Assembly (NCBI GenBank): GCA_900661335.1
Contig: CAACVY010000006.1
Coordinates: forward strand, 1 to 58,003
Reading direction: 5' to 3'
Length of the DNA: 58,003 bases
Source: an uncultured bacterium
GTDB lineage: Bacteria > Verrucomicrobiota > Kiritimatiellia > PWTM01
The notes beneath the pieces were generated by a model, which saw only the letters and a list, made by a program, of their open reading frames with translations, was not told the origin of the DNA and did not search any database. Below, in pieces: positions 18,528-27,567 of this stretch (position 1 is its first letter; each line of letters opens with the position of its first letter). A program made the position numbers and the translations under genes.

Positions 18528-19231
18528 CCGCTTCGGCACACCGGCGATGACCACGACAAACAAGACCGACGCAGGAAAGTCAAGGGACGGGCACGAGCCC
18601 GGCCGTAATTTCCCCTCGGACAAATCGGGAATCTCCGCGTTATCTTCACATCTCACTCGGCAAAGCCAAATTTTCCCCATGAGAATATCTCGCCCGGGAA
18701 TATGTCGCGTCGGCGAATGTGCCCCAGCATAAAACTCGATCGGTTCCTGCCCTGGTTCGACTGGACCCAACTGGAAGATTCCCGCCGTTGGCCACTGTAA
18801 AAGAGATTTCGGAAGTTGCCCAATGAAAATCTGCGGATCGCCTTGGAGGAGGCGCGAGAACGAGGAAGGGACGACACTCCTGCACGCACGTTGTGGTTCT
18901 GCGTGCTGAGCGTTCTATTGTGCCACACTTCGAGGGGGCCCCACCCGTTGGGCGGAGGTTTTCGGGCCCCGCGCCAGGGCATTCGGCTTCGGTAGATGAC
19001 GCGAACCCGGAGAAATGCCCGAGGCGTAGATCTCAGTCGGTGTTGCCCGAAAGTACGCTTCTGGCGTCAGGGGAATCTGACTTCGGCGTTGTTCACCTAT
19101 CTCCTTGGCCTTCGTCTCACTCCGCACAAGGTAGACGGCCCAAGAAAAAGATCGCCGTTACCGGCTCCTGTAGCCCATGACTGCACTGCTGTGGTCTGCG
19201 GCGTGCTACGAGATTTGAACCAAGAACGAGA

Positions 19232-19259
19232 CGGCCCAGCCGTGTGAAGGACCGGGCCG
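19232..19259 (-). terminator. Possible terminator of the PEP-CTERM protein gene
   Basis: A perfect 6-bp GC stem (CGGCCC and GGGCCG, 16-base loop) lies 35 bases after the stop codon. The following minus-strand sequence is only moderately T-rich (TCTCGTTCTT), so factor-independent termination is uncertain. Confidence 0.3.
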
Positions 19260-19293
19260 ATCGAATGACGGTGGTGGGCAGCGCTCCCAAAGG

Positions 19294-22200
19294 TTATCGC
19301 CGCAAACGCTGGCGAAGGAGCACGATTGCCGCTCCCAGCAACAGTGTCCCGAATGTGCCGGGCTCAGGTACCACCGTCAGAGTGATGTCACTCGGATTGT
19401 AGTCAATCTGAAACTGTGTGGATCCTACCGTGAACGTGCTGCTGTTTGGCAAACCAAGGAACTGACCGGAGAAGCTTGAAAAACCACTGACGATCGTGAA
19501 GGTGTCGCCCAAGCTTGGCGTGAAGCCGAGGCTGACGTTCAGCGACGGGTTGTTCAACGTCAACGTGGTACCTGCCAAGTAAAGTTGATCGTAGTCGGTC
19601 CCCAGCGTGAGCCCATGGATCTCGATCGCCAGAGACGAGCCAGATTCCAGGGTCACGTTGCCGTTTGCAGTCAGAATTCCTGGACTTGCCCCTGGAGAAA
19701 GCGTACCCCCAGCGTGCACACTCACGTCCTTCACAGTTCCAATGCCCGATAACGTGCCGCCAGCGTAGACAATCAGGCCAGCTTGACTGAGCGTGCCGTC
19801 CACCTGCAGAACCCCATTGGTCACCGAAATTGTACCGGCGTACGCAGTGCTCGCCCCGGTCAGCCGCAGCGTGGACGACCCATCTTTGATCAACGGGCCA
19901 CTGCCTGTCAGTTGACCGGCGAACACTCCGTCGGTGGACTGGACGATGCGTGCCGGTACAGTACCTGGCAGCGAGAGCGTCGCCGTCGGCGCACCGGTCA
20001 GCGAGCCGACCGAAACCACATCCGTCATCTTGAGCAAGCTGTTGGGGATCGGAGAATCCGACAGTCGCGCATCGAGTTCCAGGCCGCCTCCTCCCTGCCG
20101 GTACAGGATCGCGATGTTATGCTCGCCCGCCGTCAAGTAGATGGACCCGCTGCGAGTAGTCGCGCCTTGATACCGATTGTTGTACACGACCAGTTGGTCA
20201 TTGACCCACAACGAGGACGCATCATCGCTTCGGGTAGCGAACACATATTCCCCGTTGGTGGGCGCGATGAACTTACCCTGCCAGATCGCCGAGAACTGGG
20301 TGGCACGGTCGCTGCCTTTCTCGAACGGCGGGGGCAACAAGGGTGCTGTAGCGCCGCCGAACGAGAAGGTCGCGGTTCGAAGTGAACTCGCTGCCTCGAC
20401 GACAAGATTTGTGTTCTCCGTGGCGGCGATGAAATACTCTGGACTCCACACGCGCATTTCCTCGTTGTCTTGATTCAAGCTGTGATCCATGTAGAACTTG
20501 CCTAGCAAGCCGTTGCCATTGAGTTCGACTACCGCCCCGCCGGCGACGTAGACCGCGCCTGCAACGTCCCCGTTGATTTGGACTCGCCCGGCTTGTGCCG
20601 CCACGTTTCCGTTCAGGCCACGCGGCAAACCGAGTATACCAGTGCCGACCTTTTGCAAGGTCGTCAGCGACCCGCTCAACACGCCGCTAAAGGACGAAGT
20701 GGCATTGTTCTGGCCCACCGTGACCGTCGTCACAGTCCCCACGCTGTCCGTGATGGTCGCCGTGCCTCCCAAGCCATTGAAGGTCGGAGCGAACCCCTTG
20801 AGGTCGAGGATACCCCCGCTCACCACCAAATTGCCACGGCCGGCACCCGACGGGATTGCGTTCGCATTCCCGAGTACAAGGTTCTTACCGGCCACTATGG
20901 TATCGCCGGTATACGTGTTCGCCGCGTTCAAGAAGATTGTCCCGCCATAGCCGTTGGCGATCAAGCCCGCAGTCTCCTTGATCGTCCCATTGAACGTTAC
21001 TGAGTTGGCGCCGAGGATGCGAATGGTTCCCGTGGGCGCGACCAAACCGTTGAAGGTGACCGGATTGAACCCCTCGATTTGCACCGCCGCCGCCCACCCT
21101 GTCACCACACCGTTGAACGTGATCGGTCCCCGGTCCATCGGATGGCCACCACCCACGTAGACGGTGACGTTGGAGAGCAACACGTTGTTGGGAATGGTCC
21201 GAGCAACCAGCCCTGTTGGCACAATTCGCCCTCCGGCCCACACGAAGGTGTCAGTGCCGAGCGCCTGGTCATTCCCCAAGCGCAACGTGCCTCCATACAG
21301 GCTCATGCTTCCGTAGAATCCAGAGTTGTTTCCTGAGAGGGTGATCGTGCCGCTGCCCAGCGTTTTGCCCGGGTCGTTGCGGTTGAGCTCCAGGACCACG
21401 TTAGTCCCGACAATGGGACCAGCGAGTTCACCGCTATCCCCGCCAGCGTACGCAACGATCCGGGTGTCGGCGGCGACGGTGAGCGGGCCACTGATCAGGC
21501 CGGTCCCGCTAAGGCGAATGGCACCCAGTCGCCCAGCGCTCTCATTCCATCCGAGGCCGCGGATCGTCACGGCGTTAGTCACTCGAGCTGCGCCCGCCAC
21601 CCACAATTGACCGTTGTCGTTTCCCACCACGTTGACCGGCCCCGTTCCAAGCGGGAGCGCGGACGCTCCCGCCACCTGAAGGCGGCCGCTGGTCACCAAC
21701 GTTCCGCCGGAATAGAAATTCGTACCGTTTAGAGTGATCGTGCCCGTGGTATTCGTGATGAGCAGCTGGCCAGGCCCATGGATGGGCCCCCAGAATGTCA
21801 TGACCCCACCAATGAACGACATCGCCGTGTCGTTCTCCAACCTGAATGGGCTGTACACGGCCCCGTCGGTATGAGTCAGCCCAACCCATGCATAGTTTCC
21901 GATCACGCCACCCTGCATAACATTGGTCCAAAGATAACTGGGACTGCCACCCGCACCCGACAACGCCACCGTGCTGCCCGTAGGGAACAGGATTTCACCC
22001 GGCGTCCCCACGCTGCGAGTATTGCCTTCGACCGCCAGGGTTCCTTGGTTGACGACCAACTGGCCGGCATTCGAGAACACAGTGTCGGCGAACACAAGAA
22101 GCCCCGTGCCCACTTTCGTCAACGTGTACCCATTGAACTCCACGAACCGAACGGATCCACCCCTCAAGTCCAAACGCGACGTGTCGGGCGTACCCACCGT

Positions 22201-25200
22201 GGCATTTCCGTCTAAGCTCAACCGTTGGATCGTCGCAGCTGTCTGGCTGGTCGCGACCAGTGCACCCTGACCGTTCACCCCGTCCCCGCTCAGCCGAATC
22301 CATTCTGCGCCCACGTTGACGCCGAACAGGTGCAGAGCCCCACCGTTCGTGACGATCGTGCCCCCCGCATCCGGCGAACCTAGCGCGCTGGCATGGTTGG
22401 CGAGCAGGACACCCTCCAGAACTCGAACCGTGCCCGTGAAGCTATTCGCCGTACCAATGGTAAGCGTTCCGTTCCCGCTCTTTTCCAAGTCTGTCCACCC
22501 GGAGATGCTCCCCGTGCCGGTGAACACATAATTTTGCGATCCGGACACAATGACCCCCGACGGTTGGAGCACGCCGCTCAAAGTGACGCTACCAGGCGCG
22601 CCGATGTCGTCGAAGACCACGCGATCGAAGCGGTAAAACATTTCATTGCCGCCATTCCATGCGGCGGTGTTTTTCGTGTCCCACACAGGATTTCCAAAGC
22701 CATCGTAGGTGAGGGTCATGCTGCTGCCCGTCACCACTAGCCCCACCACGCCGCCGCCTTCTGAAAGTCCGGTCCACCCGTAGCGGACATCGGAACCCGG
22801 CGAGCTGGTCCCGAGCGTAAACGTCGTGGATTTCGATCCACCATAGGTGAACAACGTGTGCGTGCCCGCACTCATCGCGGAAACCGGCTCCAAGATGATG
22901 ACCGCCCCATTGGGTTCGAGGCTGCCACCCACGTCCACTCGGTCTGACGTACCTAGCCACGTCGGCGTTCCGCCCACCTGGAATCGGTTGGTGGTGGTCG
23001 CCGCCATCGTCAGGTTGCCGCTGATCGTCAACACCTGGGCTCCGTTGGACGTTCCAGGCACCAGCACTGTGGCAGCACCCATATTCACGTTTCCTTGAAC
23101 CGTACCCCCGCCTTCAAGTGTGCCGTTGGTTCGCGTGAACGCAGATTGCGCGGACACATCCAGCGTAATGCCCGGATGCACAATCACTTGCGAAGCCCGA
23201 GTAATTACGCCCGTAGAACCAAGGCTGACCGTTCCATTGCCTCGGAAGGACAGATATCCTGTGTTGGTAAGGCCATAGTTGAATGTGGCTGTGATCGAAT
23301 CCATGGTGAATTCTTTGCCCACCACGCCATTATTCACGAAGTGATCGAACACAAGATTGCCCGTGCCCGGCGCCCCAAGTGTCACCCCGCTGCCCGCGAT
23401 CGTCAGCCAATTGGTCAACGTCCTCGTGGATACATCTGATGAGATCACGCGGACGTTTTCCAACCATCCAGTGGAGGTGCCTAGCGCGTTGTCATGCCCC
23501 AGGGCTAGGGTCCCGCCGCTGATTCGAAAGCCGAGCCCAAAGCTATTGTCCGCATTCAACGCCAGAGTACTATCATTCTGGACCACCACGTTCATGCCGC
23601 CATTGCCCACCTTGCCCTCGATCACAGTGGTGCTTCGGTTCGTTACCATCCGCACACTCCCTCCGAGATCGAGCTTTCCGACCAGGGTGAGTGTACCGTT
23701 CTGAATCGGATGCCCAAATGTCACATTGTTGTTCAACGTCACGTCATTGGACACCACGACCGGCACACTACTAGCGGCCCCCAATCCCCCTTGCGGACCC
23801 GTGATAGTGACCTTTCCTGTACTGAGTGCCATGGAGTTCCCGAGTTGCAAGAACGTTCCGCTCCTCGTCCCGCCTTCGTAGGTGTTGGTCGCCAACAACA
23901 CCGCGGTGCCCGCATCGGAAAAATACAATTCGCCAGGGCCGAAAATTGGAGCCTCGATCGTCAACTTTGCCGTACCACCCCAAATGTGGATTTCTCCGCC
24001 CGCGGCGCCAAGGTACATGCCTCGCGTGGCTGGGATGGTAAACTGGACAGTGTTTTGCGGGCGAATGCCGCCGCCGTTCAAGATGATATTGGTTTCGAAG
24101 TTCGCCGGCGGGATCCCCCATGAATTGTCCCCAGAATTCACTACCAACCATCCTCCATTCGTCACGACGATACGCCCAGAGAATGTGTTCCCAGCGATCA
24201 GGGTGACGACTCCGGTCGAGCCGATCACCACGTCGTACGCACCGGTCAACGTGCCAATGGACAGTCCGGTATTCCCGACCAGCCGCGCCGCAAGCCCATT
24301 CCCGCCGAAACGGTAGGCAGTCCCATTCGGCACGATGAAGCCCCAATACGAAAAGTTCTGCGCCGTGCCGATCTGCAAGTTCGGATGGCCTGAAAGATCC
24401 AGCACCCCCACCGCGTTGTTCACCCCAATCCCAATCAACCCGTCTGAGTTCGGATCGATGGCATTCACGAACTTCGAGTCGATCAGCCGTGCAGAGTTGG
24501 GATAGGTTTCCACCATCCGATTCCCGGTCACCAACACGGGCGTCTGGGGTAGCAGCTCTGGATATGCCCACTGCACGATGGCGCCGTTGCCCCAGTTCAG
24601 CGTCGAACCGTTAGTCGCACCTTGAGCGCCGATCACTAGACGTGAACCGTAGCCGTCCAAATTGATCGTCGCCCCATTGGCGGCATTGGCCGCGCTGAAC
24701 GCCACCGTTCCGCTGTATACGTTCACCACCGTCCCGCCAAACGCGCGGGAAAACAGTTCCGCCCGCGCGCTATTCGTCACCACTAAATCCCCGGAGCCGA
24801 GTGACTGCCGCGTGTAGGCGTTCAACGTCCCGCCTTCGACGATCGTCCCGCCGCTGTAGGTGTTGGCGTTGACGTTCGAAATCACCCGCAGATTCATCGT
24901 CCCCCCGCCAGACTTGATGAACATACCATCTCCGAACATCGGAAGCTTCCACCACACCGTTTGACCACCGGCCACAGTGATTTGCCCACCCGGGTGAATT
25001 GCACCCGCCCGGAATGTCACGCCCCGCTGTGGATCGTCGAATGTCGATCCGGTAGTGATGTACAAGTTGCCGCCATTCGTCAGCGTCAGGAGATCGGTGA
25101 TCAACACCGGCCCCACGTTCGTTCCCAGCCGGCTTTCGCTGTCTACGACCACCACGGCCCGATCGGCAATCACTATCGGGCCTTCGAAGTATCCATTCGC

Positions 25201-25713
25201 CCCTCGGAGGAGGTTCGTAAACGGGGTGCCCGTCGTGAATGTAGTTCGAAACACCACGGCCTGCTTGCCAGTGAACGACGATTGAATATCGATCGTTCGC
25301 CCGCCCACGTCCGTCGCAAAAAACGACGGCGCCAAGACGTCGATACCCCCAGCCAAGCGCACGATATCTGGAGTAGCACCTCCGGAGCCTTGCCATACCG
25401 TCCCACCATTCAGTTTCAGATAGGAGACCGTGATTACGTTCGAACCTTTGAACAAAAGGGTCCCTCCCGGATCGAGACGCAACGAGCGCCCACCGAACGT
25501 GTAGGCGTTCGCATTGGCAGGGGTTCGCAGATTGAACGCTGCAATGTAATCGTTCGCACTACTGGGCAAATTGCCATCGGACCAGTTTGTCCCGCTTAGA
25601 AAGGCGCTATGCCCCATACCGTCGTGCGTCACTAGCGTCACATCGGCCGTCCACCCCAGCGTGGTCACCAGCCCGACTCCAAGGAGCAACATTCCGCGAA
25701 CCATTGCCTTCAT
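19294..25713 (-). CDS. Giant autotransporter-type beta-strand-repeat protein with PA14 and PEP-CTERM
   Basis: This 2139-residue surface or secreted protein has a signal peptide (MKAMVRGMLLLGVGLVTTLGWTA). Most of its length is autotransporter-associated beta-strand repeats, recognisable by recurring NTYSGGT / NTYEGGT / NFYSGGT / NTYTGDT units followed by G-G-T-L turns; at least nine are visible. This implies a long right-handed beta-helix. A PA14-like domain lies at about residues 1730-1900 (GKFYMDHS, SDDASSLWVNDQLV, LTAGEHNIAILYRQGG). The C-terminus is a PEP-CTERM sorting signal: VPEPGTFG, a hydrophobic helix, then RQRLRR. No outer-membrane barrel domain is present, so it would be sorted by an exosortase rather than type V secretion. 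ATG at 25713 has GGAGG seven bases upstream. The role is probably adhesion or matrix. Confidence 0.9.
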   Translation of the reverse strand: MKAMVRGMLLLGVGLVTTLGWTADVTLVTHDGMGHSAFLSGTNWSDGNLPSSANDYIAAFNLRTPANANAYTFGGRSLRLDPGGTLLFKGSNVITVSYLKLNGGTVWQGSGGATPDIVRLAGGIDVLAPSFFATDVGGRTIDIQSSFTGKQAVVFRTTFTTGTPFTNLLRGANGYFEGPIVIADRAVVVVDSESRLGTNVGPVLITDLLTLTNGGNLYITTGSTFDDPQRGVTFRAGAIHPGGQITVAGGQTVWWKLPMFGDGMFIKSGGGTMNLRVISNVNANTYSGGTIVEGGTLNAYTRQSLGSGDLVVTNSARAELFSRAFGGTVVNVYSGTVAFSAANAANGATINLDGYGSRLVIGAQGATNGSTLNWGNGAIVQWAYPELLPQTPVLVTGNRMVETYPNSARLIDSKFVNAIDPNSDGLIGIGVNNAVGVLDLSGHPNLQIGTAQNFSYWGFIVPNGTAYRFGGNGLAARLVGNTGLSIGTLTGAYDVVIGSTGVVTLIAGNTFSGRIVVTNGGWLVVNSGDNSWGIPPANFETNIILNGGGIRPQNTVQFTIPATRGMYLGAAGGEIHIWGGTAKLTIEAPIFGPGELYFSDAGTAVLLATNTYEGGTRSGTFLQLGNSMALSTGKVTITGPQGGLGAASSVPVVVSNDVTLNNNVTFGHPIQNGTLTLVGKLDLGGSVRMVTNRSTTVIEGKVGNGGMNVVVQNDSTLALNADNSFGLGFRISGGTLALGHDNALGTSTGWLENVRVISSDVSTRTLTNWLTIAGSGVTLGAPGTGNLVFDHFVNNGVVGKEFTMDSITATFNYGLTNTGYLSFRGNGTVSLGSTGVITRASQVIVHPGITLDVSAQSAFTRTNGTLEGGGTVQGNVNMGAATVLVPGTSNGAQVLTISGNLTMAATTTNRFQVGGTPTWLGTSDRVDVGGSLEPNGAVIILEPVSAMSAGTHTLFTYGGSKSTTFTLGTSSPGSDVRYGWTGLSEGGGVVGLVVTGSSMTLTYDGFGNPVWDTKNTAAWNGGNEMFYRFDRVVFDDIGAPGSVTLSGVLQPSGVIVSGSQNYVFTGTGSISGWTDLEKSGNGTLTIGTANSFTGTVRVLEGVLLANHASALGSPDAGGTIVTNGGALHLFGVNVGAEWIRLSGDGVNGQGALVATSQTAATIQRLSLDGNATVGTPDTSRLDLRGGSVRFVEFNGYTLTKVGTGLLVFADTVFSNAGQLVVNQGTLAVEGNTRSVGTPGEILFPTGSTVALSGAGGSPSYLWTNVMQGGVIGNYAWVGLTHTDGAVYSPFRLENDTAMSFIGGVMTFWGPIHGPGQLLITNTTGTITLNGTNFYSGGTLVTSGRLQVAGASALPLGTGPVNVVGNDNGQLWVAGAARVTNAVTIRGLGWNESAGRLGAIRLSGTGLISGPLTVAADTRIVAYAGGDSGELAGPIVGTNVVLELNRNDPGKTLGSGTITLSGNNSGFYGSMSLYGGTLRLGNDQALGTDTFVWAGGRIVPTGLVARTIPNNVLLSNVTVYVGGGHPMDRGPITFNGVVTGWAAAVQIEGFNPVTFNGLVAPTGTIRILGANSVTFNGTIKETAGLIANGYGGTIFLNAANTYTGDTIVAGKNLVLGNANAIPSGAGRGNLVVSGGILDLKGFAPTFNGLGGTATITDSVGTVTTVTVGQNNATSSFSGVLSGSLTTLQKVGTGILGLPRGLNGNVAAQAGRVQINGDVAGAVYVAGGAVVELNGNGLLGKFYMDHSLNQDNEEMRVWSPEYFIAATENTNLVVEAASSLRTATFSFGGATAPLLPPPFEKGSDRATQFSAIWQGKFIAPTNGEYVFATRSDDASSLWVNDQLVVYNNRYQGATTRSGSIYLTAGEHNIAILYRQGGGGLELDARLSDSPIPNSLLKMTDVVSVGSLTGAPTATLSLPGTVPARIVQSTDGVFAGQLTGSGPLIKDGSSTLRLTGASTAYAGTISVTNGVLQVDGTLSQAGLIVYAGGTLSGIGTVKDVSVHAGGTLSPGASPGILTANGNVTLESGSSLAIEIHGLTLGTDYDQLYLAGTTLTLNNPSLNVSLGFTPSLGDTFTIVSGFSSFSGQFLGLPNSSTFTVGSTQFQIDYNPSDITLTVVPEPGTFGTLLLGAAIVLLRQRLRR

Positions 25714-25755
25714 CGTGCGTCCTCCGTCATCGGATTCTTCCCGCTTTCATTCGCG

Positions 25756-25784
25756 AGTCTAGTGAGACGCCGTGCGGAAGTCAA
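25756..25784 (-). promoter_or_regulatory. Promoter of the PEP-CTERM protein gene
   Basis: On the minus strand TTGACT (5 of 6) is followed after exactly 17 bases by TAGACT (4 of 6). A start site near 25749 would give a leader of about 36 bases that includes the GGAGG ribosome-binding site. Confidence 0.6.
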
Positions 25785-26022
25785 GAATCTTAAAAATGTT
25801 GGTGCTCATACTCCTCGCATTGACTCCACGCACACAGCAAACCAGCAAGCCGTGGAGCAATCTACTGCCCGTCGGACCACGGCCTCAGCGTCGCTCGACA
25901 CGCTCAGACTGGTCTAGTAAGCAACAGACCGATTTGATGCGCCCAACCTGTCCACGTGCCGGCCCTCCCATTCGCATGGTTCCAACGGCTGGACTCGCCC
26001 GCAGGCGAACCACTCTGCAAAC

Positions 26023-26051
26023 TTGCACCGTCGAGATGGCGCACCTAGAAT
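26023..26051 (+). promoter_or_regulatory. Promoter of the porin-like gene
   Basis: TTGCAC and TAGAAT (5 of 6 to the -10 consensus) are separated by 17 bases. The leader to the ATG at 26096 would be about 38 bases and contains a purine-rich ribosome-binding region (GAGGAG and AAGGAA). Confidence 0.5.
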
Positions 26052-26095
26052 ACAGTGACACTGGGAGAACATACCCACCGAGGAGATAAGGAAAC

Positions 26096-27199
26096 ATGCG
26101 ACATGGACGAATGGTCTTCATCCTCCAGGCGGCCATGGTGTGGGCCGTGCAAGGCGCTTGGTATGACAACCTTCAACCTAGTCTCGACGTGCGATACCGA
26201 GTTGAATACACCGACAACGACACGACGACGCAGCAACGGGACCGCATCCGGCTTCGACTTGGAGTGCTGGCTCCGGTCAACGAGCAAGTCAACCTCGGCG
26301 TACGCTTGGCCACATCAGAGTCTAAAGGCGGGGAGGGCGATCCTTTGTCCTACAATCGGACGCTCTCAAATTTCGGCACGAAGAAAGCGCTGTTCTTGGA
26401 CCTCGCATACTTTGACTGGAAACCCGAACAGCTCCCTGGCCTGCGGCTCACGGCCGGCAAAATGAATCAACCGTTCATCTGCGTCAATGACCATCTGTGG
26501 GATAGCGACTACACGCCCGAGGGCGTGGCGCTCCAATGGGAGTGGGGCGACTCATGGAAGGTCTACGCGAACGCAGCCTACACCTGGCTCCAGGAGCGCG
26601 CGAACGATGACGATTCCAAACTGCTCGGAGGCCAGCTCGCCCTGGCCACACCTCTGGTCGACCACGTGGTTTTCACTCTCGGCGTAAGTGCATATCGGTT
26701 TACCGAAGTTGAAGGCCGTCCAGTGTTCGACTGGGCCAAGGAGAACCGTAGTTTCGGGAATAGCATCCAAAGGGTCGTGGAGGACAATACCACCAACCTC
26801 GTGTACTCAACGGACTTTTTGCCCTTAGAAGGCTTTGGGAGTCTGAAGTTCGAATGGCACTGGCCAATCACGATCTTCGGAGCCTGGGTGCAAAACCCCG
26901 AAGCAGACGAGGACAACCAGGGTTGGACCGCCGGACTTCGGGTGGGACAACTCTCGAAACCGGGGTCGGTCCAGTTCGGCTATGACTACCGCCGTCTCGA
27001 GCGCGACGTCACAGTGGGCGCGTTCACAGATGCGGACTCGTTCGGTGGAGGAACCGACGGACACAGCCACCGCCTGGCGCTTGCAGTCCAAGTCCTGAAG
27101 AACTTTCAAATGTCCGTGCAGTACTTCATCGGTGAACGTCGCCTGGACAACCCCAAAGACTACCAACGCTTCCAGTTCGACGTCCTGGCTAAATTTTGA
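26096..27199 (+). CDS. Outer-membrane beta-barrel protein, porin-like
   Basis: This 367-residue exported protein has a signal peptide (RMVFILQAAMVWAVQGA). The body consists of alternating aromatic/polar beta strands (LDVRYRVEYTDND, LRLRLGVLAPV, LNLGVRLATSES-type segments) and ends in FDVLAKF, the terminal Phe typical of BAM-inserted barrels. It resembles the 'putative porin' group that follows TPR or surface genes in PVC and Bacteroidota genomes. AAGGAA sits five bases upstream of ATG 26096. It is divergent from the giant PEP-CTERM gene, with one promoter for each in the 382-bp gap. It would let glycan fragments or ions through the outer membrane; the substrate is unknown. Confidence 0.8.
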   Translation: MRHGRMVFILQAAMVWAVQGAWYDNLQPSLDVRYRVEYTDNDTTTQQRDRIRLRLGVLAPVNEQVNLGVRLATSESKGGEGDPLSYNRTLSNFGTKKALFLDLAYFDWKPEQLPGLRLTAGKMNQPFICVNDHLWDSDYTPEGVALQWEWGDSWKVYANAAYTWLQERANDDDSKLLGGQLALATPLVDHVVFTLGVSAYRFTEVEGRPVFDWAKENRSFGNSIQRVVEDNTTNLVYSTDFLPLEGFGSLKFEWHWPITIFGAWVQNPEADEDNQGWTAGLRVGQLSKPGSVQFGYDYRRLERDVTVGAFTDADSFGGGTDGHSHRLALAVQVLKNFQMSVQYFIGERRLDNPKDYQRFQFDVLAKF

Positions 27200-27393
27200 C
27201 CTCGATGGATTGTGCAAGGCCGGCCTAAGCTCGAATGGACGGCCTGGGAGTGGCTGATTCCATTGCGGCTACCTGAATCCATTCGTCGGAAGCGAACTGC
27301 TGGCCCGCACTGGCGCCGGGTAAACGAGCGAAACACAGAACGTCGACACTGCCGTCGGAGGCCGGGGTCTCGTGACAAAACCAATCCGCAGTT

Positions 27394-27415
27394 GACGCCA
27401 CCGGGCGTTTCTTTC
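27394..27415 (+). terminator. Weak terminator-like hairpin after the porin gene
   Basis: ACGCC and GGCGT (27395-27399 with 27404-27408) form a 5-bp stem with a 4-base loop, extendable by one G-T pair, followed by TTCTTTC. It lies about 190 bases after the porin stop. The stem is short, so this is tentative. Confidence 0.3.
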
Positions 27416-27498
27416 AAGGCATGATCTCAGCCGCGTCCTGTTCAACGCACCGTGATCGCTGCCGGCCGATCCAACGGAATGCGAGCAGGTCGCTCCAC

Positions 27499-27527
27499 TC
27501 GACAAGAGGCGGTTGGCTTCGCATATT
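27499..27527 (+). promoter_or_regulatory. Promoter candidate for the surface-glycan operon
   Basis: TCGACA (5 of 6 to TTGACA) and CATATT (4 of 6 to TATAAT) are separated by 17 bases. The predicted start is near 27534, about 33 bases before the first ATG. Confidence 0.45.
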
Positions 27528-27567
27528 CATACCGTAGGCGGCAAGAGTTCCGCCGAAGGTGTCCAGC

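Larger units (their letters stand above)
18473..19293. other. 821-bp intergenic region without a convincing gene
   Basis: Short frames exist on both strands but none has a ribosome-binding site, a recognisable protein or a good start. It holds the promoter candidate near 18499-18527, an imperfect 15-bp tandem repeat at 18683-18712 (11 of 15 bases equal), and an inverted repeat at 19232-19259 just downstream of the beta-repeat protein gene. This is the longest non-coding gap in the window; a small RNA cannot be excluded. Confidence 0.5.
27200..27567. other. 368-bp gap between porin and glycan operon
   Basis: No gene is seen. The gap contains a possible weak terminator (27394-27415) and a promoter candidate for the glycan operon (27499-27527). 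Confidence 0.5.

Noticed and set aside
18653-18982. 109-aa minus-strand frame in the large gap
   Set aside because: No ribosome-binding site, no domain and unlikely composition; it cannot be supported as a gene.
27217-27226. Perfect 10-bp palindrome AGGCCGGCCT after the porin gene
   Set aside because: Short GC palindromes are expected by chance at this base composition, and no loop or T-run makes it a terminator.
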